Notes under the pieces: generated by a model
Database searches by the model: none
Seen by the model: only the letters and a program-made list of their open reading frames with translations
Told to the model about the DNA's origin: nothing
Program-made: the position numbers and the translations under genes
From: Ensifer adhaerens
GTDB taxonomy: Bacteria; Pseudomonadota; Alphaproteobacteria; Rhizobiales; Rhizobiaceae
Assembly (NCBI RefSeq): GCF_000697965.2
Contig: NZ_CP015880.1
Coordinates: 3,936,001 to 4,000,000 of the forward strand
Reading direction: 5' to 3'
Length of the DNA stretch: 64,000 nucleotides
Part shown: piece after piece, positions 17,653-25,724 of the stretch
Position numbering within the stretch: the first letter of the stretch is position 1
Layout of the letters: each line of letters starts with the position of its first letter

Positions 17653-18543
17653 ATGAACAGAACACAGCTCTCCCAACTCGCGGTATTGGCCGCCGTCGCC
17701 GCCCACGGCAGCTTTCGTGGTGCCGCGCGCGAACTGGGCGTCGCACCTTCGGCCGTCAGCCACGCCGTCGGCAGCCTCGAGGCGAGCCTCGGCATTCGTC
17801 TGCTTGCCCGCACCACCCGCAGCGTCGCCCCGACGGAGGAGGGGCGCCGGCTGCTCGAACGGTTGGCGCCGGCGCTCGACGAGATCGCCCATGCACTGGA
17901 GGCAGCCGCCGACGCCCGCGAGCGCCCGGCCGGCAATCTGCGCATCACCGCACCGCGGTTCGCTGCCGATCTGATCCTGGCGCCGCGCCTGGGCGCCTTC
18001 CTGGATCGGTATCCCGAGATCGTGCTCGAAATCGCCAACGAGGACGGCTTCACCGATATCGTCGAAGAAGGTTTCGACGCCGGCATCCGGCTCGGCGAGA
18101 GCCTGGAGGCCGACATGATCGCGGTGAAGGTCGGCCCGGAGCTGGAAAGCGCCGTCGTCGCGTCTCCCGAATATTTCCAACGCTATGGCCGGCCGCAGCA
18201 CCCGCGCGACCTCGCGCAGCATCGCTGCATCCGCCGGCGCTTCTCCAACGGCACGCTCTATCGCTGGGAATTCGAGAAGCATGGCGAGGAATTGACGGTA
18301 TCGGTCGAGGGACCGCTGATCCTTGGCGAGGACCGGCCGATCATCAAGGCGACAATGGGCGGCGCCGGTCTCGCCTATCTCTTCCTCTCACGGGTCGAGA
18401 CCGCGATTGCCGAAGGGAAGCTGGTGCGCGTCATGGAGGACTGGTGCGCGCCCTATGCCGGCCCCTATCTCTACTATCCGAGCCGCCGGCAGATGCGGCC
18501 GGCACTGCGCGCTTTCATCGACTTCTTCCGGCACAGCGGATAG
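17653..18543 (+). CDS. LysR family transcriptional regulator
   Basis: A 296-residue regulator with the N-terminal winged helix-turn-helix (LAVLAAVAAHGSFRGAAREL through LGIRLLARTTRSVAPTEEG) and a C-terminal LysR substrate domain beginning near 92 (GNLRITAPRFAADLILAPRL). It is of the type found next to oxidoreductases in proteobacteria and probably controls the divergent aldo/keto reductase and itself. The inducer is unknown. Confidence 0.92.
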   Translation: MNRTQLSQLAVLAAVAAHGSFRGAARELGVAPSAVSHAVGSLEASLGIRLLARTTRSVAPTEEGRRLLERLAPALDEIAHALEAAADARERPAGNLRITAPRFAADLILAPRLGAFLDRYPEIVLEIANEDGFTDIVEEGFDAGIRLGESLEADMIAVKVGPELESAVVASPEYFQRYGRPQHPRDLAQHRCIRRRFSNGTLYRWEFEKHGEELTVSVEGPLILGEDRPIIKATMGGAGLAYLFLSRVETAIAEGKLVRVMEDWCAPYAGPYLYYPSRRQMRPALRAFIDFFRHSG

Positions 18544-18623
18544 CAGCCGGCGCAAAATCGGGTGGCGGGACGGGACCGGATCTGGAATGCCATTGGTTTC
18601 GTGTCTTGATGAGAGGAAGGCCT

Positions 18624-19259
18624 ATGAAAAAGCCCGGTTCGATGAAGGGTCTTGAAGATCTCGGCCGGGTGCGGCTTTCTCGAAACTTCTTCTTTCGCGA
18701 TTTCCTGCATTCGGAAATCGCCGACTTCTACCGTATCCCGAACATTCCCGATGATCCGGATCTGGCGATCGAGGCCGGGCGGCGTCTCTGCGAGGAACTG
18801 CTGGAACCGCTGGAAGCGACCTTCGGCCGCCTCGTCATCCGCTCGGGCTACCGCAACCGCGCCGTCAACGGCTTCGGCAATGCCAATGGGCTCAACTGCT
18901 CGACCAATGCGGCCTCTGCCGCCGACCACATCTGGGACATGCGCGATGCCGACGGGTGCATCGGCGCCACCGCCTGCATCGTCATTCCCTGGGTCTGGGA
19001 TCGACGCGGCGAGATCGGCGGCTGGCAGTCGATCGCCTGGTGGATCCACGACCATCTGCCCTACGCCTCGCTCTGCTTTTTCCCAAAGCTATGGGCTTTC
19101 AACATCCAGTGGCACGAGCGGCCGGCGCGCCGGATCATGAGCTTCGTCGAGCCGCGCGGTGTCCTGACCAAGGCCGGCATGGAGAACCAGGCCGGCCGCC
19201 ACGCCGAGGCCTATGCCGGGTTTCCGGATTTGAGGGCCGCGCCGATATTCACCTTGTAG
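18624..19259 (+). CDS. Peptidase M15-like protein
   Basis: A 211-residue protein resembling the peptidase M15/D-Ala-D-Ala carboxypeptidase fold. RNFFFRDFLHSEIADFYRIP and EPLEATFGRLVIRSGYRNR match the N-terminal part, SAADHIWDMRDADG the first metal-ligand motif (His and Asp) and WWIHDHLPY plus NIQWHERP later His candidates. No signal peptide is seen, which is odd for a cell-wall enzyme, so it may be phage-derived or act in the cytoplasm. ATG at 18624 follows GAGGAAGG. Its end overlaps the convergent GNAT gene by 49 bases. Confidence 0.65.
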   Translation: MKKPGSMKGLEDLGRVRLSRNFFFRDFLHSEIADFYRIPNIPDDPDLAIEAGRRLCEELLEPLEATFGRLVIRSGYRNRAVNGFGNANGLNCSTNAASAADHIWDMRDADGCIGATACIVIPWVWDRRGEIGGWQSIAWWIHDHLPYASLCFFPKLWAFNIQWHERPARRIMSFVEPRGVLTKAGMENQAGRHAEAYAGFPDLRAAPIFTL

Positions 19260-19684
19260 CGCACGTGCTCGTCGGTGCCGGAGTAGCGGTCATAGAGCCG
19301 CCGCGCCGTCGCATTGTCGGCCTCGGTGTACCAGTAGAGCCGGTCCCAGCCCTTCTCCTCGCAATGCGCAATGAGACCGTCGATCATCGCCCGCGCCACG
19401 CCCTGGCCGCGCGCTGCAGGATCGACATAGAGATCCTCGATGTAGCATATCGACCGGCGAAAGAAGGTGGCGAGCTGCTCCTGGCAGATCGCAAAGCCGA
19501 CCACCTGCCCGTCGAGCATCGCCAGCCGCGCAAAGAGCGGTGCGGCGGGATCCATAAGCCTCTTCCAGGTGAGGTCGATGATGTCTTCGGCGAGATCGGT
19601 GCCGGAAAAGGCGACATAGCCAGCCCAGAGGCGGCGCCAGTCCGCCTCGTCGCCGCCAGTCGCGGCGCGTATCGTCAATGCCAT
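19211..19684 (-). CDS. GNAT family N-acetyltransferase
   Basis: A 157-residue acetyltransferase with the GNAT core: LTIRAATGGDEADWRRLW at the N-terminus, ICYIEDLYVDPAARGQGVA (the RxxGxG/A acetyl-CoA motif), and WDRLYWYTEADNATARRLYD. The acceptor is unknown. The start at 19684 excludes an upstream in-frame extension that overlaps the aldo/keto reductase gene antisense-free but lacks family similarity. It lies 19 bases after the reductase stop, so the two are probably cotranscribed. Confidence 0.87.
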   Translation of the reverse strand: MALTIRAATGGDEADWRRLWAGYVAFSGTDLAEDIIDLTWKRLMDPAAPLFARLAMLDGQVVGFAICQEQLATFFRRSICYIEDLYVDPAARGQGVARAMIDGLIAHCEEKGWDRLYWYTEADNATARRLYDRYSGTDEHVRYKVNIGAALKSGNPA

Positions 19685-19703
19685 TGTGTGGTTTTTGCTC
19701 CCG

Positions 19704-20654
19704 TCACTCACCGACGTCGTTGAGTTTTTGCACCGCCTCGTCCGACAACTTGAGTTCCGCGGAGCGAATGAGGCTTTGCAATTGCTCAAGGCTGGTGGCG
19801 CTGGCGATCGGCGCTGTGACGCCCTTGCGTGTCCGGATCCAGGCGAGCGCGATTTCCGCCTGGGTCGCGCCCGTGTCGGCCGCGATGTCGTCGAGAACGC
19901 CAAGGATGCGCATGCCGCGTCCGTCGAGATATTTCTCGACTCCGCTGCCGCGCACGGAGCCTTCGAGGTCCTTGTGGGTGCGGTATTTCCCCGAAAGGAA
20001 GCCCCGCGCCAGCCCGAAATAGCTGATGACGCCGATCTCCTCGGCGATGCAGAGGTCGCGCAGCGGTCCTTCGAATGCGTCGCGGTCGTAGAGATTGTAT
20101 TCCGGCTGCAGCACCTGATAGCGGGGCAGGCCCTGGTTGGCGGACACGTCGAGCGCCTCGCGCAGTTGCAGCGAGTTCAGGTTGGAGGCGCCGATCGCCC
20201 GCACCTTGCCTTCGGACAGCAGCTGGTCGTAGGCCGCAAGCGTCTCCTCGTAAGGCGTGTCGGGGTCTGGCCAGTGCGAGAGATAAAGATCGATATGGTC
20301 GGTCTGTAGCCGCTTCAGCGAATCTTCGACCGCCTGCAGGATCCAGCGGCGCGAAAGCCCCTTGCGGTCGGGGCCGAGCTCCGAGCCGACCTTGGTGACG
20401 ATGACGGCCTTGTCGCGCGACCGGCCCGACTGTTTCAGCCACTTGCCGATGATCGTTTCGGACTCGCCGCCCTGATTGCCGGGCGCCCAGGAGGAATAGA
20501 CATCGGCGGTGTCGATGGCATTGAAGCCGGCATCGAAAAAGGTGTCGAGCAGCGCGAAAGAGGTCTTCTCGTCGGCGGTCCAGCCGAAGACATTGCCGCC
20601 GAAGACGAGGGGCGCGATTGTCAGGTCGGTGCGGCCAAGTCTCAGTTTTTCCAT
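19704..20654 (-). CDS. Aldo/keto reductase
   Basis: A 316-residue TIM-barrel reductase beginning MEKLRLGRTDLTIAP. Catalytic residues are visible in NAIDTADVYSSW (Asp, Tyr), VIVTKVGSELG (Lys) and LYLSHWPDPDTPYEE (His); the cofactor end is TAPIASATSLEQLQSLIRS. It is only distantly like the reductase at 16408 and has a shorter N-terminus. It is divergent from the Gfo/Idh oxidoreductase at 20854 and is followed by the GNAT gene. The substrate is not known; sugar or aldehyde reduction is typical. Confidence 0.9.
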   Translation of the reverse strand: MEKLRLGRTDLTIAPLVFGGNVFGWTADEKTSFALLDTFFDAGFNAIDTADVYSSWAPGNQGGESETIIGKWLKQSGRSRDKAVIVTKVGSELGPDRKGLSRRWILQAVEDSLKRLQTDHIDLYLSHWPDPDTPYEETLAAYDQLLSEGKVRAIGASNLNSLQLREALDVSANQGLPRYQVLQPEYNLYDRDAFEGPLRDLCIAEEIGVISYFGLARGFLSGKYRTHKDLEGSVRGSGVEKYLDGRGMRILGVLDDIAADTGATQAEIALAWIRTRKGVTAPIASATSLEQLQSLIRSAELKLSDEAVQKLNDVGE

Positions 20655-20853
20655 GGTTTCGCTCCATTGGACTGGATGAGGGCATGTTGCGATCGGGAGG
20701 ATTGCGAAGGAAAGATAGGGCAGAAAAGCTGACATTGTCACCCGCCTTTCGGCAATTTTCTGCACGTCGTACTTCTTCGCCAAACCGCTCACTGCCGCTT
20801 GCTAGGTACGTACCTCGGCGCTAGTCTCTGCCACCAAATCAGGGAGCCTTGTC

Positions 20854-21840
20854 ATGTTACGTTTCGGAATTCTGTCCACGGCCAGGATCGGCCGCGACCT
20901 CGTCGTGCCGGCCATTCAGGATGCGGAAAACGCCGTCGTCTCGGCTGTCGCCAGCCGCGACTTCGCCAAGGCCCGGGCAATGGCCGATCGCTTCTCCGCG
21001 CCGCACGCCTTCGGTTCCTACGAAGAGATGCTCGCTTCCGATGTCATCGATGCGGTCTACATTCCGCTGCCGACGGCGCAACATGTGGAATGGTCGGTCA
21101 AGGCCGCCAATGCCGGCAAGCATGTGCTTTGCGAAAAGCCGATTGCCCTGCGCGCCTCTGAGATCGACCAGCTCATCGCCGCACGTGACCGCAACGGCGT
21201 CGTAATCGCCGAAGCCTTCATGGTCACCTATAGCCCGGTCTGGCGAAAGGTCCGCTCCCTAATCGCCGAAGGCGCGATCGGCCGGCTGCGCCACGTCCAG
21301 GGCGCTTTCACCTATTTCAACCGCGACCCCAACAACATGCGCAACATCCCGGCGCTCGGTGGCGGCGGCCTGCCGGATATCGGCGTATACCCGACGATCA
21401 CCACCCGCTTCGTCACGGCCAAGGAGCCGGTGCGCGTTCAGGCAAACACCGATCGCGATCCGGAATTCGGCACGGATATCTATTCGAGCGTGCGCGCCGA
21501 TTTCGGCGACTTCGAGCTGAGCTTCTACATCTCCACCCAGTTGGCGGCCCGCCAGGTCATGGTCTTCCATGGCGACAAGGGCTTCATCGAGGTGAAGTCG
21601 CCCTTCAACGCTGACCGCTATGGCCGCGAGGAAGTGGAGTTGACGAACCAGAACCACGCCCAATCCCAGCTTTTCCGCTTCCAGGACGCGCGCCAGTACA
21701 AGCTCCAGGCGGAGGCTTTCGCCCGCGCGGCCAAGGGCGAGGACGAGGAAGTGGTGACGCTGGAAAACTCCCGCCTCAATCAGAAATTCATCGACGCGAT
21801 CTACCGCGCCAGCGCCAAGGACGGTTGGGAGACCATCTGA
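20854..21840 (+). CDS. Gfo/Idh/MocA family oxidoreductase
   Basis: A 328-residue NAD(P)-dependent oxidoreductase. The Rossmann domain starts [20 protein letters not shown], and the family motif CEKPIA with its Lys is near residues 91-96. The C-terminal beta-sheet domain contains [20 protein letters not shown] and [12 protein letters not shown]. Members oxidise or reduce sugars, inositols or related diols. GGGAG lies before the ATG. It sits next to a divergent aldo/keto reductase, hinting at a common carbohydrate substrate. Confidence 0.9.
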   Translation: MLRFGILSTARIGRDLVVPAIQDAENAVVSAVASRDFAKARAMADRFSAPHAFGSYEEMLASDVIDAVYIPLPTAQHVEWSVKAANAGKHVLCEKPIALRASEIDQLIAARDRNGVVIAEAFMVTYSPVWRKVRSLIAEGAIGRLRHVQGAFTYFNRDPNNMRNIPALGGGGLPDIGVYPTITTRFVTAKEPVRVQANTDRDPEFGTDIYSSVRADFGDFELSFYISTQLAARQVMVFHGDKGFIEVKSPFNADRYGREEVELTNQNHAQSQLFRFQDARQYKLQAEAFARAAKGEDEEVVTLENSRLNQKFIDAIYRASAKDGWETI

Positions 21841-21906
21841 TCAACGGAAAGGGCCCGCTGGTTTTGCCGGCAGGCCCCTTCCTCTTCATCTCCAGCGATC
21901 ATCCCG

Positions 21907-22311
21907 TCAGGCAATCGCTGCCTGTTCCCGCGCAAGGCCGCGCAGCTTGAAGATCAGAAAGTCGGCGACCGTGATCAGGCCGATGACGATGAAGCCGATA
22001 CCCGCGACAGTGAGGAACGGGTAAGCCGCGACCAGCAGTGCTACGCTTGCCACCTGCCAAAGGATGTCGCCAGCGATGCTGACGCGTGCCGCTGCTGCGA
22101 CCGGCCCGCCGTTGCGCGCCGCGGCAAGGTGGAAGATCCCCCAAAATACCAACCCGACGCCGAGGATCTTCATCATCGGCGCTGTCGCGGCGGGGCTGAA
22201 GAGCGAAGCAAGCGGGGCGGCAAAAAGGATCAGCACGGCGCCGACGGCAAGAGAGTAGACGCCGTCGGCAAGGAAGGTCTTGTTGAGCAGGCTGCGGTTC
22301 GAGAGGTTCAT
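21907..22311 (-). CDS. Four-helix integral membrane protein
   Basis: A 134-residue protein of no recognised function with four hydrophobic helices (around 15-35, 45-65, 75-95, 100-122). It begins MNLSNRSLLNKTFLADGVY, and the last helix is followed by a short basic tail. GGAG 7 bases upstream supports ATG at 22311 over 22323. It is divergent from an XRE/MmyB-type regulator with a perfect 17-base palindrome between them, so it is probably that regulator's target. Confidence 0.75.
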   Translation of the reverse strand: MNLSNRSLLNKTFLADGVYSLAVGAVLILFAAPLASLFSPAATAPMMKILGVGLVFWGIFHLAAARNGGPVAAAARVSIAGDILWQVASVALLVAAYPFLTVAGIGFIVIGLITVADFLIFKLRGLAREQAAIA

Positions 22312-22369
22312 CGTCGGCTCCATCGGTTTGTCGATGACCGGAGATTGCCGGTTCGGTGTCATCAAACCA

Positions 22370-22386
22370 ATTACCTCTGAGGTAAT
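22370..22386. promoter_or_regulatory. Perfect palindrome, likely operator of the XRE regulator
   Basis: ATTACCTC-T-GAGGTAAT in the 128-base divergent gap, 59 bases from one start codon and 54 from the other. Confidence 0.65.
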
Positions 22387-22439
22387 GGATTTTACGACCG
22401 GCGCGCGCCACTCTCCGGCAGAACGGAGAATCACGATCC

Positions 22440-23219
22440 ATGCAGTTTGGTGAACATCTGAAGGAATGGCGCGGGCATCGCCGCATGAGCCAGCTTGATC
22501 TTGCGGTTGCCGCCGGCATCTCGGCGCGCCACCTGTCCTTTCTCGAAACCGGCCGCTCGAAACCGTCGGAGGGCATGATCCTGCGGCTGGCCTCCGTGCT
22601 GGAAGTCCCCGCTCGCGACCAGGGCACGCTGTTTTCGGCAGCCGGCTATCGACCGCGCATGGCGACGCGGCCCGCCGCCGGGCTGGACGCCATGCCGCCG
22701 GTCGTTGCCAATGCCATCAGGCTGATCCTGGCGCGCCACGATCCCTATCCGGGGCTGGTGCTCGATCACGAGTATACGCTGCTGGTCGTTAATCCGGCGC
22801 TGGCGAGCTTGGCGGTTGCCGCCGACATTCCGTTCCAGCCCGGCGAGAACTTTCTCGACACGTTTCTCGGTGACGACAATGTGCGCAAGCTGGTCGTCAA
22901 CTGGGAGGCCGCGGCCGCCGATCTGGTGCAGCGGGTCAGAACCGAAGCCTGGCTGCAGGGTCCCCGCAGCCGCCTCGGCAAGCGCCTGGAAAAAGCGGCG
23001 TCCAATCCGGCCGTGGCGCGTGCGACCGAAAACCATCCGGACACTGACCGGTTGCCGGTGCTGCCGATCGAGCTCGACATCGGCGGCTTGCGCTTAAGCT
23101 TCATCACCACGCTTCAGACCTTCGGCTCGACCCAGGATGCGCTGGTCGAGGGGGTGCTGATCGAATCCTTCTTTCCGGCCGACGAGGAGACCAGGGCGTT
23201 TTTCGAACGCAAGGGATGA
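22440..23219 (+). CDS. XRE-family regulator with MmyB-like ligand-binding domain
   Basis: A 259-residue regulator. Residues 1-65 form a helix-turn-helix (WRGHRRMSQLDLAVAAGISA, HLSFLETGRSKPS). The rest is the MmyB/PAS-like domain, DPYPGLVLDHEYTLLVVNPA through LELDIGGLRLSFITTLQTFG-type strands. Streptomyces and proteobacterial relatives bind fatty acids or other small ligands. It probably controls the divergent membrane protein through the palindrome at 22370. Confidence 0.88.
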   Translation: MQFGEHLKEWRGHRRMSQLDLAVAAGISARHLSFLETGRSKPSEGMILRLASVLEVPARDQGTLFSAAGYRPRMATRPAAGLDAMPPVVANAIRLILARHDPYPGLVLDHEYTLLVVNPALASLAVAADIPFQPGENFLDTFLGDDNVRKLVVNWEAAAADLVQRVRTEAWLQGPRSRLGKRLEKAASNPAVARATENHPDTDRLPVLPIELDIGGLRLSFITTLQTFGSTQDALVEGVLIESFFPADEETRAFFERKG

Positions 23220-23223
23220 TCGG

Positions 23224-23433
23224 CTATCGGTCGCGCTCCAGGCCGATGGCAATCGCGCCGCAAATCATCAGCGCGACGCCCATGTTGTAAGCGCCGATCG
23301 CTGCCGCCGCCTGGATCCAGTCGCCGTTTGCGCCGGCAAGCGCCAGCAGCCCCGTGCCGGCGAACAGGCAGGCGCGGGCGGATTTGAGGCCGCATACGGC
23401 AATGCCGAGGACGAAGGATGCGGTGACGATCAT
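23224..23433 (-). CDS. Small two-helix membrane protein
   Basis: A 69-residue protein with two hydrophobic helices separated by ANGDWIQAA. No family is recognised. The ATG at 23433 lies 17 bases after the stop of the SMR-like transporter, and codon use matches neighbours, so it is likely the last gene of the glycosyltransferase operon. Confidence 0.55.
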   Translation of the reverse strand: MIVTASFVLGIAVCGLKSARACLFAGTGLLALAGANGDWIQAAAAIGAYNMGVALMICGAIAIGLERDR

Positions 23434-23450
23434 GAGGCCCGCTTATCCCC

Positions 23451-23819
23451 TTAGGAGTTGATGATGATCATGCCGCTGATGATCAGCGCGGCGCCGAAGG
23501 CGTAGCGCAGCGTCACCGCCTCGCCGAGAAAGACGGCGGCAAGCAGCGGCACGATGCAGAAGGTAAGCGCCATGAAGGAATAGGCGATCGTCAGTGGCAC
23601 CGACTTGATCGTGAAGATCCAGATGATCGTGCCGATGCCATAGACGGCGAGCGCAATCAGCAGGGTGGGGCTGAGGGCCAGAGCCAGGAGCCCCTGGGCA
23701 CTGGCATTCCCGGTCTTCGCGCTTGTCAGCTTGAAGAGGATCTGCCCGGCCGAGATCAGCACCGGCGTGAAGAACAGCCCGAACCAGACGGTGGGCGTGA
23801 GATTGAGGTTCATCGCCAT
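23451..23819 (-). CDS. SMR/EamA-like small membrane transporter
   Basis: A 122-residue four-helix protein of the drug/metabolite transporter superfamily. Segments ILISAGQILFK-like (SAGQILFKLTSAKTG), YGIGTIIWIFTIKSVPLTIA and FLGEAVTLRYAFGAALIISG match half-size EamA/ArnE proteins, which flip lipid-linked sugars. Its start is 3 bases from the methyltransferase stop, so it is cotranscribed. A flippase role for a polyprenyl-phosphate sugar is inference from context. Confidence 0.8.
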   Translation of the reverse strand: MAMNLNLTPTVWFGLFFTPVLISAGQILFKLTSAKTGNASAQGLLALALSPTLLIALAVYGIGTIIWIFTIKSVPLTIAYSFMALTFCIVPLLAAVFLGEAVTLRYAFGAALIISGMIIINS

Positions 23820-23822
23820 GCC

Positions 23823-24530
23823 TCACTCCGCCGCGGCAGTTCTGTCTTCGCAATAGAAGATATCGCGGCCGATATCGACGCATGTGTGCTCGGCCGGAAC
23901 GGGATGCATCGCCCGCAGGAAGGAGTGGGTATAGGGAAAGAAATTGAAGTGCGGATTGAAGGTGTAGCGGTACTCGCGCTCGCGCGGCACGACGATGATC
24001 AGGCGCCGGCGAGTGACCCGGCGAAGCTCGGCGATCGCCTTGCGGTAGTCGAGAATGTGCTCGATCACATGCGTGCAAACGACCGTGTCGAATTCGCCGT
24101 CCGCAAAGGGCACGTCCTCGATCATCGCGGCGTGATATTCGATGCCTTCGATCCGGGCCGCATCGTCGATGGCGAAGTCGACACCGGCGAGGCGTTTAAG
24201 GTCGGGCTTGGCTTCCCGGATACGCTTCAACAGAACGCCGGTGCCGCAACCGACGTCGCAGACGCTGTCGCCGACGACGCTTGCCGCGATCTTGCGCACG
24301 CAGGCTTCGGAATTGTCCGTTCCCTCGTGCACTCTTGGGTGCTGCCGGTAGAGGTCCTCGTACTCGTTCGCCGACAGGAACGGCGCCCGTGCGCGAAAGT
24401 CGGCGAGATGGGCGATGTGCTTGCCCCAGGCGAGGCTCGCCATACCCTTGAACAGGCGCGAATCCCTGAGGATCGGCGGCATGACGTCTTCGATCAGGAA
24501 GCGTATGCGGTTGGTCGTTTCCCGGTTCAT
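23823..24530 (-). CDS. Class I SAM-dependent methyltransferase
   Basis: A 235-residue methyltransferase. Motif I is DSVCDVGCGTGVLLKRI; the acidic post-I region is LAGVDFAIDDAARIEG, motif II is FDTVVCTHVIEHILD and the post region RRLIIVVPRERE. This is the Methyltransf_11/UbiE-like type with the NVIEH-like HVIEH segment, common in surface-sugar clusters. Its ATG overlaps the stop of the glycosyltransferase (ATGA), indicating coupling. The substrate is possibly a lipid-linked sugar. Confidence 0.87.
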   Translation of the reverse strand: MNRETTNRIRFLIEDVMPPILRDSRLFKGMASLAWGKHIAHLADFRARAPFLSANEYEDLYRQHPRVHEGTDNSEACVRKIAASVVGDSVCDVGCGTGVLLKRIREAKPDLKRLAGVDFAIDDAARIEGIEYHAAMIEDVPFADGEFDTVVCTHVIEHILDYRKAIAELRRVTRRRLIIVVPREREYRYTFNPHFNFFPYTHSFLRAMHPVPAEHTCVDIGRDIFYCEDRTAAAE

Positions 24531-25555
24531 CCGCGGCGCTCCCGCACAATGCGTGGTGCCGACTGCAAGCCGGCTTCCTGGTCCTCGCCCCGGGGCAGAG
24601 CGACGCCGCTATCGACCTTCTCCAGCGGCGCAGCCCGTACCGGTGTCGCGATGTAGTGCAGCCGGAGCTGCTCGGTGCGGGCGCGCGAGACCGAATCGAG
24701 GATCAGGCCTGCGGTGAACATGATGATCGACATCATCAGCATGGCCAGCGCGAGGACCCAGGTCGGCATGCGCGGCACGAGGCCTGTGGCGAAATATTCG
24801 AGCAAGACAGGCATCATGAAGCCGATGCTCGTCGCAAAGAACGCCATGGCGATCACGCCGAAGAACGTGAAGGGCCGCGTTTCTTTCATGAGCATGGCGA
24901 AGGTCCAGAGGATCTTGGCGCCATCCTTGTACGTCGACAGCTTGGAATGGGAACCTTCCGGGCGCCGGCCATAGTCCAGTTCAAGCTCCGCGACCGGCAG
25001 TTTGAGACGCGAGGCATGGACGGACATCTCCGTTTCGATTTCAAAGCCGTTGGAAATCGCCGGGAAGCTCTTGGCGAAGCGGCGCGAGAGCACGCGGTAA
25101 CCGGAGAAGATGTCGTTGAAATCGGTACCGAAAATTTCCCGGTACAGAATGTTGAAAAGCCTGTTGCCGAAGGCGTGACCCTGCCTGCCGGCATCGTCGT
25201 GAACGCCGCGCCGCGTGCCGACGACCATGTCGGCGCGCTCGGTGATCAAGGTGCGGATCAGGTCTTCCGCATCGGTCGGGCAATAGGTGCTGTCGCCGTC
25301 GGCCATGACATAGATGTCGGCGTCGATATCGGCGAGCATGCGGCGCACCACGTGCCCCTTGCCCTGCCGGCGTTCACGTACGACGGTCGCGCCGGCAAGC
25401 ATCGCCTTCAACGCCGTGCCGTCGGTCGAGTTGTTGTCGTAGACGTAAATTCGCGCCGTCGGCAGTGCCGTCTGGAAACCCTCGACCACCTGTCCGATGG
25501 TCGATGCTTCGTTGTAGCAAGGCAGGAGAACGGCGATGTTGAAGCGGTCGAACAT
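24527..25555 (-). CDS. Family 2 glycosyltransferase with C-terminal membrane anchor
   Basis: A 342-residue GT2 enzyme (354 if the ATG at 25591 is used). The GT-A domain starts IAVLLPCYNEASTIGQVVEG, with the DNNSTDGT nucleotide site, VMADGDSTYCPTDAED (the DxD-like catalytic acid pair) and NDIFSGYRVLSRRFA. Two hydrophobic helices lie near 238-265 and 270-300. This is the architecture of polyprenyl-phosphate glycosyltransferases such as ArnC/DPM1-like enzymes. It leads the operon with the methyltransferase and SMR-like transporter and is divergent from the STT3-like protein at 25725. Confidence 0.87.
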   Translation of the reverse strand: MFDRFNIAVLLPCYNEASTIGQVVEGFQTALPTARIYVYDNNSTDGTALKAMLAGATVVRERRQGKGHVVRRMLADIDADIYVMADGDSTYCPTDAEDLIRTLITERADMVVGTRRGVHDDAGRQGHAFGNRLFNILYREIFGTDFNDIFSGYRVLSRRFAKSFPAISNGFEIETEMSVHASRLKLPVAELELDYGRRPEGSHSKLSTYKDGAKILWTFAMLMKETRPFTFFGVIAMAFFATSIGFMMPVLLEYFATGLVPRMPTWVLALAMLMMSIIMFTAGLILDSVSRARTEQLRLHYIATPVRAAPLEKVDSGVALPRGEDQEAGLQSAPRIVRERRG

Positions 25556-25724
25556 CAAGGTGGCTCGGTTGCTGTTGGATCGCGCCATCATAGGATCAGG
25601 GTGTTAACAAGACGCCAAGGTGCGCCGCGCGGGCCGGTCGAAGCGACCGGCCTCGCCGCCGCGCGCTTTACGCTTTCTTGATCGCAGGGACGTAAGATCC
25701 ACGCGATCTAGTGGGCGGGAACCT

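Noticed and set aside
21845..21885. Terminator after the Gfo/Idh gene
   Set aside because: The stem is imperfect (several mismatches) and the T tract is weak, so it was not called.
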